64,000 nt of DNA from an uncultured Algibacter sp. Lineage in GTDB: Bacteria; Bacteroidota; Bacteroidia; Flavobacteriales; Flavobacteriaceae. This document shows positions 53,231 to 61,801 of the stretch, in pieces. Numbering within the stretch: the first letter of the stretch is position 1; each line of letters starts with the position of its first letter. The position numbers and the translations under genes are program-made. The notes beneath the pieces are model-generated. The model saw only the letters and a list, made by a program, of their open reading frames with translations, searched no databases and had not been told where the DNA came from. The DNA is taken from NCBI GenBank assembly GCA_947502405.1, contig CANMZT010000005.1, positions 1 to 64,000 on the forward strand, given 5' to 3'.

Positions 53231-54370
53231 ATGAAATCTGTTTATTTTGATAATGCAGCAACTACACCCATGCGAGATGAGGTTGTTAAGGTTGTTTCTG
53301 AGGTTATGAAAAGTAATTTTGGAAACCCTTCATCTTCTCATAGTTATGGGAGGTCTTCAAAGGCTTTAGTTGAAAAATCTAGAAAAACAATCGCAAGTCG
53401 TTTAAATGTCTCAGCAGGTGAAATTATTTTTACATCTGGTGGTACTGAAGCTGATAACCTGGTGTTAAATAGTGCCGTTAAAGATTTAGGTGTAACTCAT
53501 ATAATAACTACTAAAATAGAGCATCACGCTGTTTTACATACTGTTGAAAAATTACAGAATGCATGTAATATAGCTTTGAGTTTTGTTGATTTAAAAACCA
53601 ATGGAGAACTAAATTATAATCATTTTGAGGAATTATTAAAAAGCGATAAGAAAACACTTGTTAGTCTGATGCACATTAATAATGAAATAGGTAATATACT
53701 TGATATTAAACGTGTAGCTGATTTATGTAAGGATTACGATGTACTGTTCCATACGGATGCGGTACAATCTGTTGGGCACTATAATATTGATTTGCAAGAT
53801 GTTAAAATTGACTTTTTAGCCGCATCTGCCCATAAGTTTCATGGGCCAAAAGGTGTAGGTTTTGCATTTATCAGGAAGAATTCTGGGTTAAAACCTTTAA
53901 TTATAGGGGGAGAGCAGGAGCGTGGACTTAGAGCTGGTACGGAGAGTATTCATAATATTGTTGGTATGGAAACAGCTTTAATAAAGGCTTATGATAATTT
54001 AGAAGAAGAAGTAAATTATATAAAAGCACTAAAGCACTATTTTATTGAAGCGTTATTAAACGCAATACCAGAAGTTAAGTTTAATGGTTTGTCATCAGAC
54101 ACAGAAAAAAGTACGTATACACTCGTTAATGTTTGTATGCCTATACCTCCACAAAATGCAGCAATGTTGTTATTTCAGTTAGATTTAAAGGGAATTGCTT
54201 GCTCATCAGGTAGTGCATGTCAGAGCGGTAGTTCTAAAAAATCACATGTTTTAACTGAGATTTTAAATGAAGAAGATTTACAGAAGCCCTCAATTCGGTT
54301 TTCATTTAGTAAGTTCAATACTAAAGAGGAGGTTGATTATGTTATTGGTGTTTTAAAAACATTTAGTTAA
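53231..54370 (+). CDS. Cysteine desulfurase (NifS/IscS-like)
   Basis: A PLP enzyme that takes sulfur from cysteine for Fe-S clusters and thio-modified RNA. At 379 aa it matches the NifS/IscS group. It begins with YFDNAATTPMRDEV, binds PLP at the Lys in SAHKFHGPKGVG near residue 203, and carries the persulfide Cys in GIACSSGSACQSGSSKKSH near 323. The longer active-site loop marks a group I enzyme. No scaffold gene (iscU or sufU) adjoins it, so the recipient of the sulfur is not evident here. The promoter upstream fits well. The convergent TonB receptor ends 8 bases away. Confidence 0.93.
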   Translation: MKSVYFDNAATTPMRDEVVKVVSEVMKSNFGNPSSSHSYGRSSKALVEKSRKTIASRLNVSAGEIIFTSGGTEADNLVLNSAVKDLGVTHIITTKIEHHAVLHTVEKLQNACNIALSFVDLKTNGELNYNHFEELLKSDKKTLVSLMHINNEIGNILDIKRVADLCKDYDVLFHTDAVQSVGHYNIDLQDVKIDFLAASAHKFHGPKGVGFAFIRKNSGLKPLIIGGEQERGLRAGTESIHNIVGMETALIKAYDNLEEEVNYIKALKHYFIEALLNAIPEVKFNGLSSDTEKSTYTLVNVCMPIPPQNAAMLLFQLDLKGIACSSGSACQSGSSKKSHVLTEILNEEDLQKPSIRFSFSKFNTKEEVDYVIGVLKTFS

Positions 54371-54378
54371 TTGCAAAA

Positions 54379-56874
54379 CTAAAACTTCATAGTCGTCCTC
54401 ACATTAAAAACACGTGGCGTTAAAAAATTAGGAATAGCAATTTGTCTCTTTGTACTCACATCTCTTACCCAAGTATTGGTAATTGAATTTTGAACATCAA
54501 ACACATTGAATATTTCAAATCCAAAAGACAATTCTTTAAATGGTTTTTTCCAACCTCGATTAAATTGTTTTTTTGAATCTACTAGAACATATTGCAATCC
54601 AAAATCTGCACGTTTGTAGGAAGGTAATCTATTTTGAAATTCATAAGGGTCAGCATAACTAGGGGAACCTCCTGGTAAGCCTGTGTTAAAAACTAAATTT
54701 AAGTACATTTTTAAATTAGGCATATTTGGCACATAATCTTGAAAAAGCGCTGCAAATTTTAAGCGTTGGTCTGTAGGTCGTGAAATATAGCCTCTATTGT
54801 TAATATTTTCTTCTGTTTTTAAGTACCCAAAGCTAAACCAAGATTCTGTACCTGGAACAAACTCACCATTTAAACGCATATCTAAGCCGTATGCATAGGC
54901 TTCTGCATTATTATCAGCTCTATATCTAATACGTACATTTTCAAGTGTATATGCATTAACATCAGATAGGTTTTTATAGAATACTTCAGAGGTTAGTTTA
55001 AAAGGGCGGTCCCACATTTTGAAACTGTAATCATTTCCTAAAACTAAGTGAAATGATTTTTGAGCTTTTACATCGGGTTGAACCATACCATTTCTATCTC
55101 TAAGTTCTCTGTAAAAAGGGGGTTGATAATACAAACCTCCAGCAACTCTAAAGAGCATGTCTTTTTTCCAATTTGGTTTTATTGCAAATTGAGCACGCGG
55201 ACTAAAAACCGTTTGATTTGATGAAGCAATGCCATCCCCACTAACAGACCAGTTATGTAAACGAACACCAGCATTGTACCAAACATCACTTTCACCTAAA
55301 GTACTTCGCTTACTCCATTGTCCGTAGGCTTGTATTCTATTAATTTGGGTGTTGTTTGTAGCTCTAACATTTTGAAAAGGCTCCAATGGGCCAACAAATG
55401 GCTCGTAAGGTTGTTCGTTTGGAGCTGTTCTTGGTGGGCGAACAGAAAACCCAGCAGAATCAATAACTTCCCATTCCACCAATCGGTCTCTTATATCTTC
55501 GTTGGTGTATTTTACAGACCATTCAAACCGGTTGTCATCAACTTTAAAATCGCCTTTATGTTCAATGTTAGTAATAAGTGCATCTAAATCATTTCTACCA
55601 TGATTAAGTTGGCTTCCAATTCCTTGGCTAAACTCAACTTCACCTAGATTTTCATCACCAATATTGCTGTTAACTTCACCTAATCTATATTGCGCCAAAA
55701 TATCAAAATACTCTTCTTCAGTAGTATGATAAGTTGAAGCTATTAAATGCAATGTTAAATCATCATTCGCAAAATAAGATCCTTTAAAAGCACCAAAAAG
55801 CGTTTGGTAACGATCTTTTTCCTGTCCATCATAAAACACCAATAAAGCAACTGGATCGCTTAGTGTTCCAAAATTAGTTTGACGGGTTTGTGGTTCAAAA
55901 TCGTATTTATTAATGGATGCACTTCCTAAAAAGCTTAGATGGAATTTATTAGTGAATTTATAAGTAAAATACCCTTGTGCATCAGCAAAAGTAGGTCTAA
56001 AGTTAGTTTCTGTTTCTTTAGCATTTACAAGTAAGCTGTTGTCTCTGTAGCGAAGGCCAACAATCCCTGTAAATTTTGAATCCTTGCTAATATTTTCAAC
56101 AGAAAGACTTCCTCCAAGTAAACTAGCATCAGCATTCACTTCAAATTGATAAGGATTCTTGTAAGTAATATCTAAGACAGAGGACAACTTGTCTCCGTAT
56201 TTAGCTTGAAAACCACCAGCAGAAAAATCTACATTTTGTACTAAATTTGTATTTACAAAACTTAAACCTTCTTGCTGTCCAGAACGCACTAAAAAAGGGC
56301 GATACACTTCAATACCGTTTACATAAACTAAGTTCTCATCATAATTTCCACCTCGAACATTATATTGTGTACTTAACTCGTTGTTATTGCTAACTCCAGG
56401 AAGTGTTAAAAGTAAGTTTTCAACACCAGCATTAGCTCCAGGTATTTTTCTTATTACAGCAGGTTTTATGGTTATGATGCCTTCAACCTCTTTTTTTCTA
56501 TTGCCAGTTACTATAACAGCAGAGATTTGTTCCACCGAGTTACTCATCACTGGATTAAACTCATACTCTTCACCGTTTTTTAAATTGAAAGTACTTACTA
56601 TCTTTTTATGTGAAAGATGAGTGAACTCAATAATTACATCTTGATTTGATGGAATAGAGAGAATAAAAAAACCATTACTGTTTGTTTCGGTCCCGGTATC
56701 TCCTGTTTTTATGTTTACTTTTTCAATAGGTTGATTATTCTCATCGAGAATAATACCTTTAATGGTTGCGTTTTGAGCAAAACTTAAGGTGAAAATTGAA
56801 AAAAATAGTATGGTGGTTAGTAGTTGTTTAGCCTTCAAAAGTGTAAAAAGTTTATTTTCTGTAAAATAACGCAT
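54379..56874 (-). CDS. TonB-dependent outer-membrane receptor with carboxypeptidase-like regulatory domain
   Basis: An 831-aa outer-membrane receptor. I chose the ATG at 56874 (MRYFTENK), which gives a signal sequence ending at LSFAQ near residue 34; the frame runs to 56910. Residues 35-115 form the CarboxypepD_reg-like domain (ATIKGIILDENNQPIEKVNI). The plug follows with AVIVTGNRKKEVEGI, VENLLLTLPGVSNNNELSTQYNVRGG-type residues and YVNGIEVYRP, and the beta-barrel fills the remaining 600 residues. No SusD gene adjoins it. The substrate is unknown. Overlaps the M23 peptidase gene by 23 bases. Confidence 0.9.
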   Translation of the reverse strand: MRYFTENKLFTLLKAKQLLTTILFFSIFTLSFAQNATIKGIILDENNQPIEKVNIKTGDTGTETNSNGFFILSIPSNQDVIIEFTHLSHKKIVSTFNLKNGEEYEFNPVMSNSVEQISAVIVTGNRKKEVEGIITIKPAVIRKIPGANAGVENLLLTLPGVSNNNELSTQYNVRGGNYDENLVYVNGIEVYRPFLVRSGQQEGLSFVNTNLVQNVDFSAGGFQAKYGDKLSSVLDITYKNPYQFEVNADASLLGGSLSVENISKDSKFTGIVGLRYRDNSLLVNAKETETNFRPTFADAQGYFTYKFTNKFHLSFLGSASINKYDFEPQTRQTNFGTLSDPVALLVFYDGQEKDRYQTLFGAFKGSYFANDDLTLHLIASTYHTTEEEYFDILAQYRLGEVNSNIGDENLGEVEFSQGIGSQLNHGRNDLDALITNIEHKGDFKVDDNRFEWSVKYTNEDIRDRLVEWEVIDSAGFSVRPPRTAPNEQPYEPFVGPLEPFQNVRATNNTQINRIQAYGQWSKRSTLGESDVWYNAGVRLHNWSVSGDGIASSNQTVFSPRAQFAIKPNWKKDMLFRVAGGLYYQPPFYRELRDRNGMVQPDVKAQKSFHLVLGNDYSFKMWDRPFKLTSEVFYKNLSDVNAYTLENVRIRYRADNNAEAYAYGLDMRLNGEFVPGTESWFSFGYLKTEENINNRGYISRPTDQRLKFAALFQDYVPNMPNLKMYLNLVFNTGLPGGSPSYADPYEFQNRLPSYKRADFGLQYVLVDSKKQFNRGWKKPFKELSFGFEIFNVFDVQNSITNTWVRDVSTKRQIAIPNFLTPRVFNVRTTMKF

Positions 56875-58537
56875 CAAAAGTAGAATTATTTCCAACATTA
56901 TCAGTAACAATTACTTTTAAATTGTTTTTAGTATCGTTAATAACACCATCATTAAAATCATAAGTTAGTGTTTTAGTTTTGTAATCATACTCCATTAAAA
57001 TCCATTTACCATTAATAGTTGCTCTGTAATTAGATATTCCAGATTCTTCATCATCAATCTTCACTTTCAGGTATCTATACTTGCTTAACCACTGTTTACT
57101 TTTAAAGTTTCGAGCAGATATAGTGGGTTTTACGGTATCCATAGTTAATGCATAGGTGCCTAATTTTTTTGTTCTAGCTGTTAGAAATTGGCCTTTTCTT
57201 TTTGTGGAGGTGTACGCAGGGTAATTTTTGTAACCAATTAATCTGGCTATGTAAAGTTTGTTTTTGTCTTCATTTGAAAACTTGCTTACATCGTAAGTAA
57301 TGTTAAAGCTCTTTTTGGCTGCCTTTATATCTTTATGCAGTTTTAAAGTGTCGTTATTAACCTCAAAATCTATATAAAAATCTTCGTAAAAAGTATCTTT
57401 ATAAAAATCTACGGAAACAATTCCTTTTTTTAAATTAGTTGTTTGGTCTGCCTTAATAAAGTATGGTGTTACTTTTTCTTCTTCAGGTTGCGTAGCTATT
57501 TTTTTAGTGCCTTTTATATGAATTGTTACCCAAGATTCATTGTTTTTATAATCAGCAACTCTAATTTTGTAAACAGAATAGGTGCTATCTTCTACTTTAA
57601 TTACACCTTCATTACGTGTTGATTTAAAGATGCTTAGTGGGTTGTTTTTTCTGAATAATTTTTGAATACGTTGTTTTTTTGTTGAAAAATGTTCATAATC
57701 AATGAGCTGATTAATATGCTTTGTTTCATCGAATGAAAAACGCTTAAAATCTAATTCAAAATTTCTACTTCCATTTACAAAGGTTTGTATATTATAAACT
57801 CCATTGGAGTTGGCAGCTAAATCTTGCCTATCGTAAGTTCCAACAGCAAATCCAATATTTCCTATAGCTTCAATATTTTCAGCATTGTAATCTCCATTTT
57901 TTAAGGGAGTGAGTCTTAATTTTTGTTTTGTATTTTTTGAATTTATAAACGCGTTTTGGTCCAAAGGATATACATAAACCGATTTGATTATTGGGTTAGT
58001 GGTATCTTTAATATCAATTCCAAAAAGCATGGGGTTTATAGGGCGTTCTTGCTTATCTCTAATTTCGAAATGTAGATGTGGACCGCCTGAACCACCAGAA
58101 TTTCCGCTGTAAGCTACAAGATTGTCTTTAATAACGGGTAAGTCTTCTGCTTTGGGAAATAATTCAATTTCATACGATTCTTTATTGTATTGATGTTGTT
58201 TTACATAGGCTTCAATATCTGGGGAAAACTTACTTAAATGCGCATAAACGGTTGTGTATCCATTAGGGTGCGTTATATAAAGCGCTTTACCATAACCGTA
58301 GTGCGAAACTTTAATACGACTAACAAAACCGCTTGCAGAAGCTTTAACTTTTAATCCTGTGCGTTGTTGGGTTTTAATATCTAAACCTGAATGAAAATGA
58401 TTTGAGCGTAACTCTGCAAATGTACCAGATAGTACTAAGGTAATATCCAGAGGGTTGCTAAAATAATCTTGAGGATAGTTATTTTGAGCGTTTAAAAATA
58501 AAGCTGAAATTAGAAATAGGGGGAATATAAATCGCAT
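56852..58537 (-). CDS. M23-family zinc metallopeptidase, exported
   Basis: A 561-aa envelope protein with a signal peptide ending near residue 18 (LFLNAQ). The M23/LytM domain is at about 30-170: HFHSGLDI with the first His and Asp near residues 47-53, YGYGKALYITHPNGYTTVYAHL near 92-113, and GPHLHFEIRDK near 153-163 with the last His, all of which bind zinc. The remaining 400 residues are beta-rich and end in an Ig-like region. M23 enzymes cleave peptidoglycan cross-bridges; the family also includes inactive activators, but the ligands here are intact. It starts the TonB receptor pair. Confidence 0.9.
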   Translation of the reverse strand: MRFIFPLFLISALFLNAQNNYPQDYFSNPLDITLVLSGTFAELRSNHFHSGLDIKTQQRTGLKVKASASGFVSRIKVSHYGYGKALYITHPNGYTTVYAHLSKFSPDIEAYVKQHQYNKESYEIELFPKAEDLPVIKDNLVAYSGNSGGSGGPHLHFEIRDKQERPINPMLFGIDIKDTTNPIIKSVYVYPLDQNAFINSKNTKQKLRLTPLKNGDYNAENIEAIGNIGFAVGTYDRQDLAANSNGVYNIQTFVNGSRNFELDFKRFSFDETKHINQLIDYEHFSTKKQRIQKLFRKNNPLSIFKSTRNEGVIKVEDSTYSVYKIRVADYKNNESWVTIHIKGTKKIATQPEEEKVTPYFIKADQTTNLKKGIVSVDFYKDTFYEDFYIDFEVNNDTLKLHKDIKAAKKSFNITYDVSKFSNEDKNKLYIARLIGYKNYPAYTSTKRKGQFLTARTKKLGTYALTMDTVKPTISARNFKSKQWLSKYRYLKVKIDDEESGISNYRATINGKWILMEYDYKTKTLTYDFNDGVINDTKNNLKVIVTDNVGNNSTFDALFYRK

Positions 58538-58615
58538 AAGTAAGAATTATGGCTAAAATATCAATTTGCTGTTAAATCGCAAAGTGTAAAACAAAAATCA
58601 AGCCATGTTAGTGAA

Positions 58616-58825
58616 ACTCAATTTTTAAAAGCCTGAAAGGCGAATTCAAAATTGTTAGTTGAACTAATCCCGAATTTACTTCGGGATCTTTAGGTGTAAA
58701 CCTAGAATAATATGTTATTGGACTCATTTTTAATTTTGGTTATTTTTAGACTCAATTTTTAAAAGCCTGAAAGGCGAATACAAAATTGTAAGTTGAACTA
58801 ATCCCGAATTTATTTCGGGATCTTT
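58616..58825. repeat. Tandem direct repeat, two 76-base copies
   Basis: Copy 1 (58616-58692) and copy 2 (58750-58825) are nearly identical, 134 bases apart. Each starts ACTCAATTTTTAAAAGCCTG and ends in the hairpin ATCCCGAA...TTCGGGAT. It lies in the 58538-59104 gap, upstream of both the M23 and coiled-coil genes. No gene is supported in this 567-base gap, which also holds copy g of the structured repeat and a promoter. Confidence 0.8.
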
Positions 58826-58910
58826 GGTACAAATAACTTGAGTTATATGTGAATTATGTTTTGGCAAAAATGCTGTTGGATTTGTTGAGGTCTATATGTT
58901 GACAGATTTA

Positions 58911-59002
58911 CCCGCGTTAGGGATTGAAGAGTAAAGCCCACAGCCTGACGAAGGAAGTGCGAGGACTTGTAACGGAAAGCCCGACCCTTTTGGGTAACGC
59001 CC
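58911..59002 (-). repeat. Structured dispersed repeat, copy g
   Basis: Read on the minus strand: GGGCGTTACCC-AAAA-GGGTCGGGCTTTCCGTTACAAGTCCTCG, then a variable arm, then GTGGGCTTTACTCTTCAATCCC and TAACGCGGG. The closing stem is GCGTTA (58914-58919) with TAACGC (58995-59000). It is the best full-length example beside copies d and f. Confidence 0.85.
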
Positions 59003-59048
59003 AAATAATTGTATATAGAACTTGATATTGAAATTTTATGAAAAAACA

Positions 59049-59079
59049 ATTGTAATTTATGCTTAGGTATATTAACTTT
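59049..59079 (+). promoter_or_regulatory. Promoter of the coiled-coil/zapA genes
   Basis: TTG (59049-59051), a spacer of 20 bases and TAACTTTG (59072-59079), an excellent fit to both elements of the Bacteroidota promoter. The transcript should start near 59086 and has a leader of only about 20 bases. Confidence 0.75.
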
Positions 59080-59104
59080 GTGAGATAAGTATTGAATTTT
59101 GTAA

Positions 59105-59395
59105 ATGGGTAATATTGAAGATATTGTAGATTCTTTAGAAAACAAGATTAGTAAAGTATTACACAAATTAGAGCTTTTAAAACTTGCTAATTTGAAATTA
59201 AATGAAGAATTAGAGGTTTCAAAGCAAGAAAATTTAACTCAAAAAAAGCACATAGCTGATTGGGAAGAAAAGTATGAAGCCCTAAAAATGGCAAATACAA
59301 TACTGGGTAGTGACAATAACAAAAAAGAAACTAAGCTTAAAATAAACGCCTTAATTAGAGATATTGATCATTGTATTGCTCAACTCGCTGATTAA
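59105..59395 (+). CDS. Coiled-coil protein upstream of zapA, possible division-associated protein
   Basis: A 96-aa soluble protein that is almost entirely coiled coil (IEDIVDSLENKISKVLHKLELLK and LNEELEVSKQENLTQKKHIADWEEKYEAL, heptads over residues 3-60), ending in a short helix (ALIRDIDHCIAQLAD). No family is firmly assigned. It sits 15 bases before zapA in one transcript, and a coiled-coil gene at this position is common in Bacteroidota. By size and position it may serve a ZapB-like role in organising the division ring, which is inference only. Confidence 0.75.
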   Translation: MGNIEDIVDSLENKISKVLHKLELLKLANLKLNEELEVSKQENLTQKKHIADWEEKYEALKMANTILGSDNNKKETKLKINALIRDIDHCIAQLAD

Positions 59396-59410
59396 AGCTA
59401 ATGAAACTCA

Positions 59411-59704
59411 ATGTCTGAAAAGCTTAAAATAAAGCTGTCTATAGCTAATAGAGTATATCCTTTAACAATTGAGTCAAGTCAAGAAGAAGGATTGCGTAAA
59501 GCGGCTAAAAACATTGAGGCGATGATAAAGCAATTTGAGCAAAGTTATTCTGTTAGAGATAAGCAAGATGTTTTGGCTATGTGTGCCTTACAATTTGCTT
59601 CTCAAGTAGAACAGAAGTCTATTGATAAAGCAAATGTTAATGAACACGTTGAGGAAAAGCTTAATGCTTTGAACGCGTTGTTGCATGAGCATTTAGTTTC
59701 TTAA
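59411..59704 (+). CDS. zapA: Cell division protein ZapA
   Basis: A 97-aa protein that binds and bundles FtsZ filaments at midcell. The N-terminal domain starts KLKIKLSIANRVYPLTIESS and continues with EGLRKAAKNIEAMIKQFEQS; the C-terminal half is a helix for tetramer formation (DVLAMCALQFASQVEQKS). Length and order match the family. It follows a coiled-coil gene and precedes a probable 6S RNA and the rny gene, an order reported for several bacterial groups (zapA then 6S RNA). Confidence 0.88.
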   Translation: MSEKLKIKLSIANRVYPLTIESSQEEGLRKAAKNIEAMIKQFEQSYSVRDKQDVLAMCALQFASQVEQKSIDKANVNEHVEEKLNALNALLHEHLVS

Positions 59705-59727
59705 CGTTCTTTAAAATACATAAAAGT

Positions 59728-59922
59728 TACTGCCTACATTGGTTATTTTTTTTGATAAACTCAACGTTAATTCTTTAAAAAGGGTGAGTTTAAGTTGTAA
59801 AAGCATGCTGCTAGTGCTGAATTTATTTTCAGTATCTCGAGCAGACCCTTGATCAGCTTGTTAGCCCTAAACTTGTTTTTAAGGAGTTTATACAAAACTT
59901 TATACTGGTGTAGGCTTTTTTT
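59728..59922 (+). ncRNA. ssrS: Probable 6S RNA (flavobacterial type)
   Basis: The gap between zapA and rny can fold as a long rod. GCCTACA (59732-59738) pairs with TGTAGGC (59909-59915), ATAAACTC (59755-59762) pairs with GAGTTTAT (59884-59891), and an inner hairpin has CTGCT...AGCAG closing CTGAA...TTCAG, around 59811-59846. A T-run follows the outer stem. The size, about 190 bases, the open centre and the place downstream of zapA all fit 6S RNA, which mimics an open promoter and binds RNA polymerase. The exact ends are estimated. A covariance-model search was not possible here. Confidence 0.7.
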
Positions 59923-59990
59923 ATATATCAATTTAAATATGATAGTTAATATTTTAATTGAATTTAATACACAAATCAACTAAACAAACG

Positions 59991-61565
59991 ATGGATAACT
60001 CAATTATATTTGCAGTAGGCGGAGTTGTATTAGGAGCTGTAATAGGCTTTATAATAGCAAAAACACTCGAAAAAAATAATGCTTCAAAACTTGTTAAAGA
60101 AGCGAAGAAGAACGCAGCTTTAATTCTTAAAGAAGCAAAAAGTGAAGGGGAGTCACTTAAAAAAGATAAAATACTTCAGGCTAAGGAAAAGTTTATTGAA
60201 CTTAAAGCAGAACATGAGAAGGTTATTTTAGGACGTGATAAAAAGATGGCTGAAGCTGAAAAGCGTACTCGCGATAAGGAGTCTCAGATTTCTAATGAAT
60301 TATCAAAGAATAAAAAGTTAAACGAGAGTCTTGCAAGTAAAATTAAAAATTACGACCATAGATTGGATGTTCTTGAGAAAAAACAAGAAGAAGTAGATAA
60401 GCTACATAAAAGCCAAGTACAACAATTAGAGGTGATTTCTAGTCTTTCTGCTGAAGAAGCTAAAGAGCAATTGGTGGAGTCCTTAAAAGGAGAGGCTAAA
60501 AATGATGCTATGGCTTACGTGCAAAGTTCTCTTGAAGAAGCTAAACTTACTGCTGAACAAGATGCTAAGAAAATCATAATAAACACAATACAACGAATTG
60601 GTACAGAAGAAGCGGTTGATAATTGTGTATCTGTTTTTAATATAGAATCTGATGATGTTAAAGGACGTATAATTGGTCGTGAAGGTCGTAACATTAGAGC
60701 AATTGAAGCTGCAACGGGTGTAGAAATTATTGTTGATGATACTCCTGAAGCTATCATTTTGTCTTGTTTTGATTCTGTGCGTAGAGAAGTAGCGCGTTTG
60801 TCTCTGCACAAGCTGGTTACAGATGGTAGAATTCATCCAGCACGAATTGAAGAGATTGTTAGAAAAACCCAAAAACAAATAGAGCAAGAAATAATTGAAG
60901 TTGGTAAGCGTACCGTTATAGATTTAGGAATTCATAATTTGAACCCTGAGCTTATTAAAATGGTAGGTAGAATGAAGTACCGTTCATCTTATGGTCAAAA
61001 CCTATTACAGCACTCGCGTGAAGTGGCTAAACTTTGTGGTGTTATGGCAGCTGAGTTAGGGCTTAATCCTAAAATGGCAAAACGTGCGGGTCTTTTACAT
61101 GATATAGGTAAGGTGCCAGATGCAGAAGCAGATATGGAAACGCCTCACGCTATTTTAGGTATGCAATGGGCAGAGAAATTTGGGGAAAAACCAGATGTTT
61201 GCAACGCTATAGGTGCTCACCACGATGAAGTAGAAATGAAATCATTATTGGCGCCAATCATTCAAGTTTGTGATGCTATTTCTGGTGCTCGACCAGGAGC
61301 TAGACGACAAGTTTTAGATAGTTATATTCAACGTTTGAAAGACTTAGAAGATATTGCCTTTGGGTTTAATGGGGTTAAAAAGGCTTATGCGATTCAAGCA
61401 GGTAGAGAATTGAGAGTTATTGTAGAGAGCGAGAAAGTGAATGATGAAAAAGCTGCTGAATTATCGTTTAATATTTCTCAAAAAGTACAGACAGATATGA
61501 CCTATCCAGGGCAAGTGAAAGTAACTGTAATTAGAGAAACTAGAGCAGTAAATATTGCTAAGTAA
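59991..61565 (+). CDS. rny: Ribonuclease Y
   Basis: A membrane-anchored endoribonuclease that starts mRNA decay. The protein is 524 aa from the ATG at 59991 ([15 protein letters not shown]); a TTG at 59958 lies further upstream. An N-terminal membrane helix (residues 4-24) is followed by a long coiled coil (30-180), a KH domain with [20 protein letters not shown] near 225-244, and an HD domain with [26 protein letters not shown] near 370 and AHHDEVE. All catalytic residues are intact. It follows the probable 6S RNA and is closed by a terminator. Confidence 0.94.
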   Translation: MDNSIIFAVGGVVLGAVIGFIIAKTLEKNNASKLVKEAKKNAALILKEAKSEGESLKKDKILQAKEKFIELKAEHEKVILGRDKKMAEAEKRTRDKESQISNELSKNKKLNESLASKIKNYDHRLDVLEKKQEEVDKLHKSQVQQLEVISSLSAEEAKEQLVESLKGEAKNDAMAYVQSSLEEAKLTAEQDAKKIIINTIQRIGTEEAVDNCVSVFNIESDDVKGRIIGREGRNIRAIEAATGVEIIVDDTPEAIILSCFDSVRREVARLSLHKLVTDGRIHPARIEEIVRKTQKQIEQEIIEVGKRTVIDLGIHNLNPELIKMVGRMKYRSSYGQNLLQHSREVAKLCGVMAAELGLNPKMAKRAGLLHDIGKVPDAEADMETPHAILGMQWAEKFGEKPDVCNAIGAHHDEVEMKSLLAPIIQVCDAISGARPGARRQVLDSYIQRLKDLEDIAFGFNGVKKAYAIQAGRELRVIVESEKVNDEKAAELSFNISQKVQTDMTYPGQVKVTVIRETRAVNIAK

Positions 61566-61569
61566 TAAA

Positions 61570-61636
61570 ATCCTGTAAAGACAGGAATTCAATTTATAAA
61601 TTATAATCCAGTTATGTTTTTAACTGGATTTTTTTT
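61570..61636 (+). terminator. Terminator of rny
   Basis: AATCCAGTTA (61605-61614) pairs with TAACTGGATT (61621-61630) over a six-base loop, followed by a long T-run. A small TCCTGT/ACAGGA hairpin (61571-61586) precedes it. The rest of the 236-base gap to 61801 shows no supported gene. Confidence 0.88.
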
Positions 61637-61801
61637 ATTTTTTACTGGAAAAGATTAACGTATTACGATTAACAATTTTTGATAACAGAATACGCTGTCA
61701 ATTTCAAACTAAATGCGCTAAGACGTAAAGTTTTTATTGAAGCGTAACTTTTAGAAATTAAATTATTTTATTAGCTGAGACTGAGACTACCAACCGAATA
61801 T

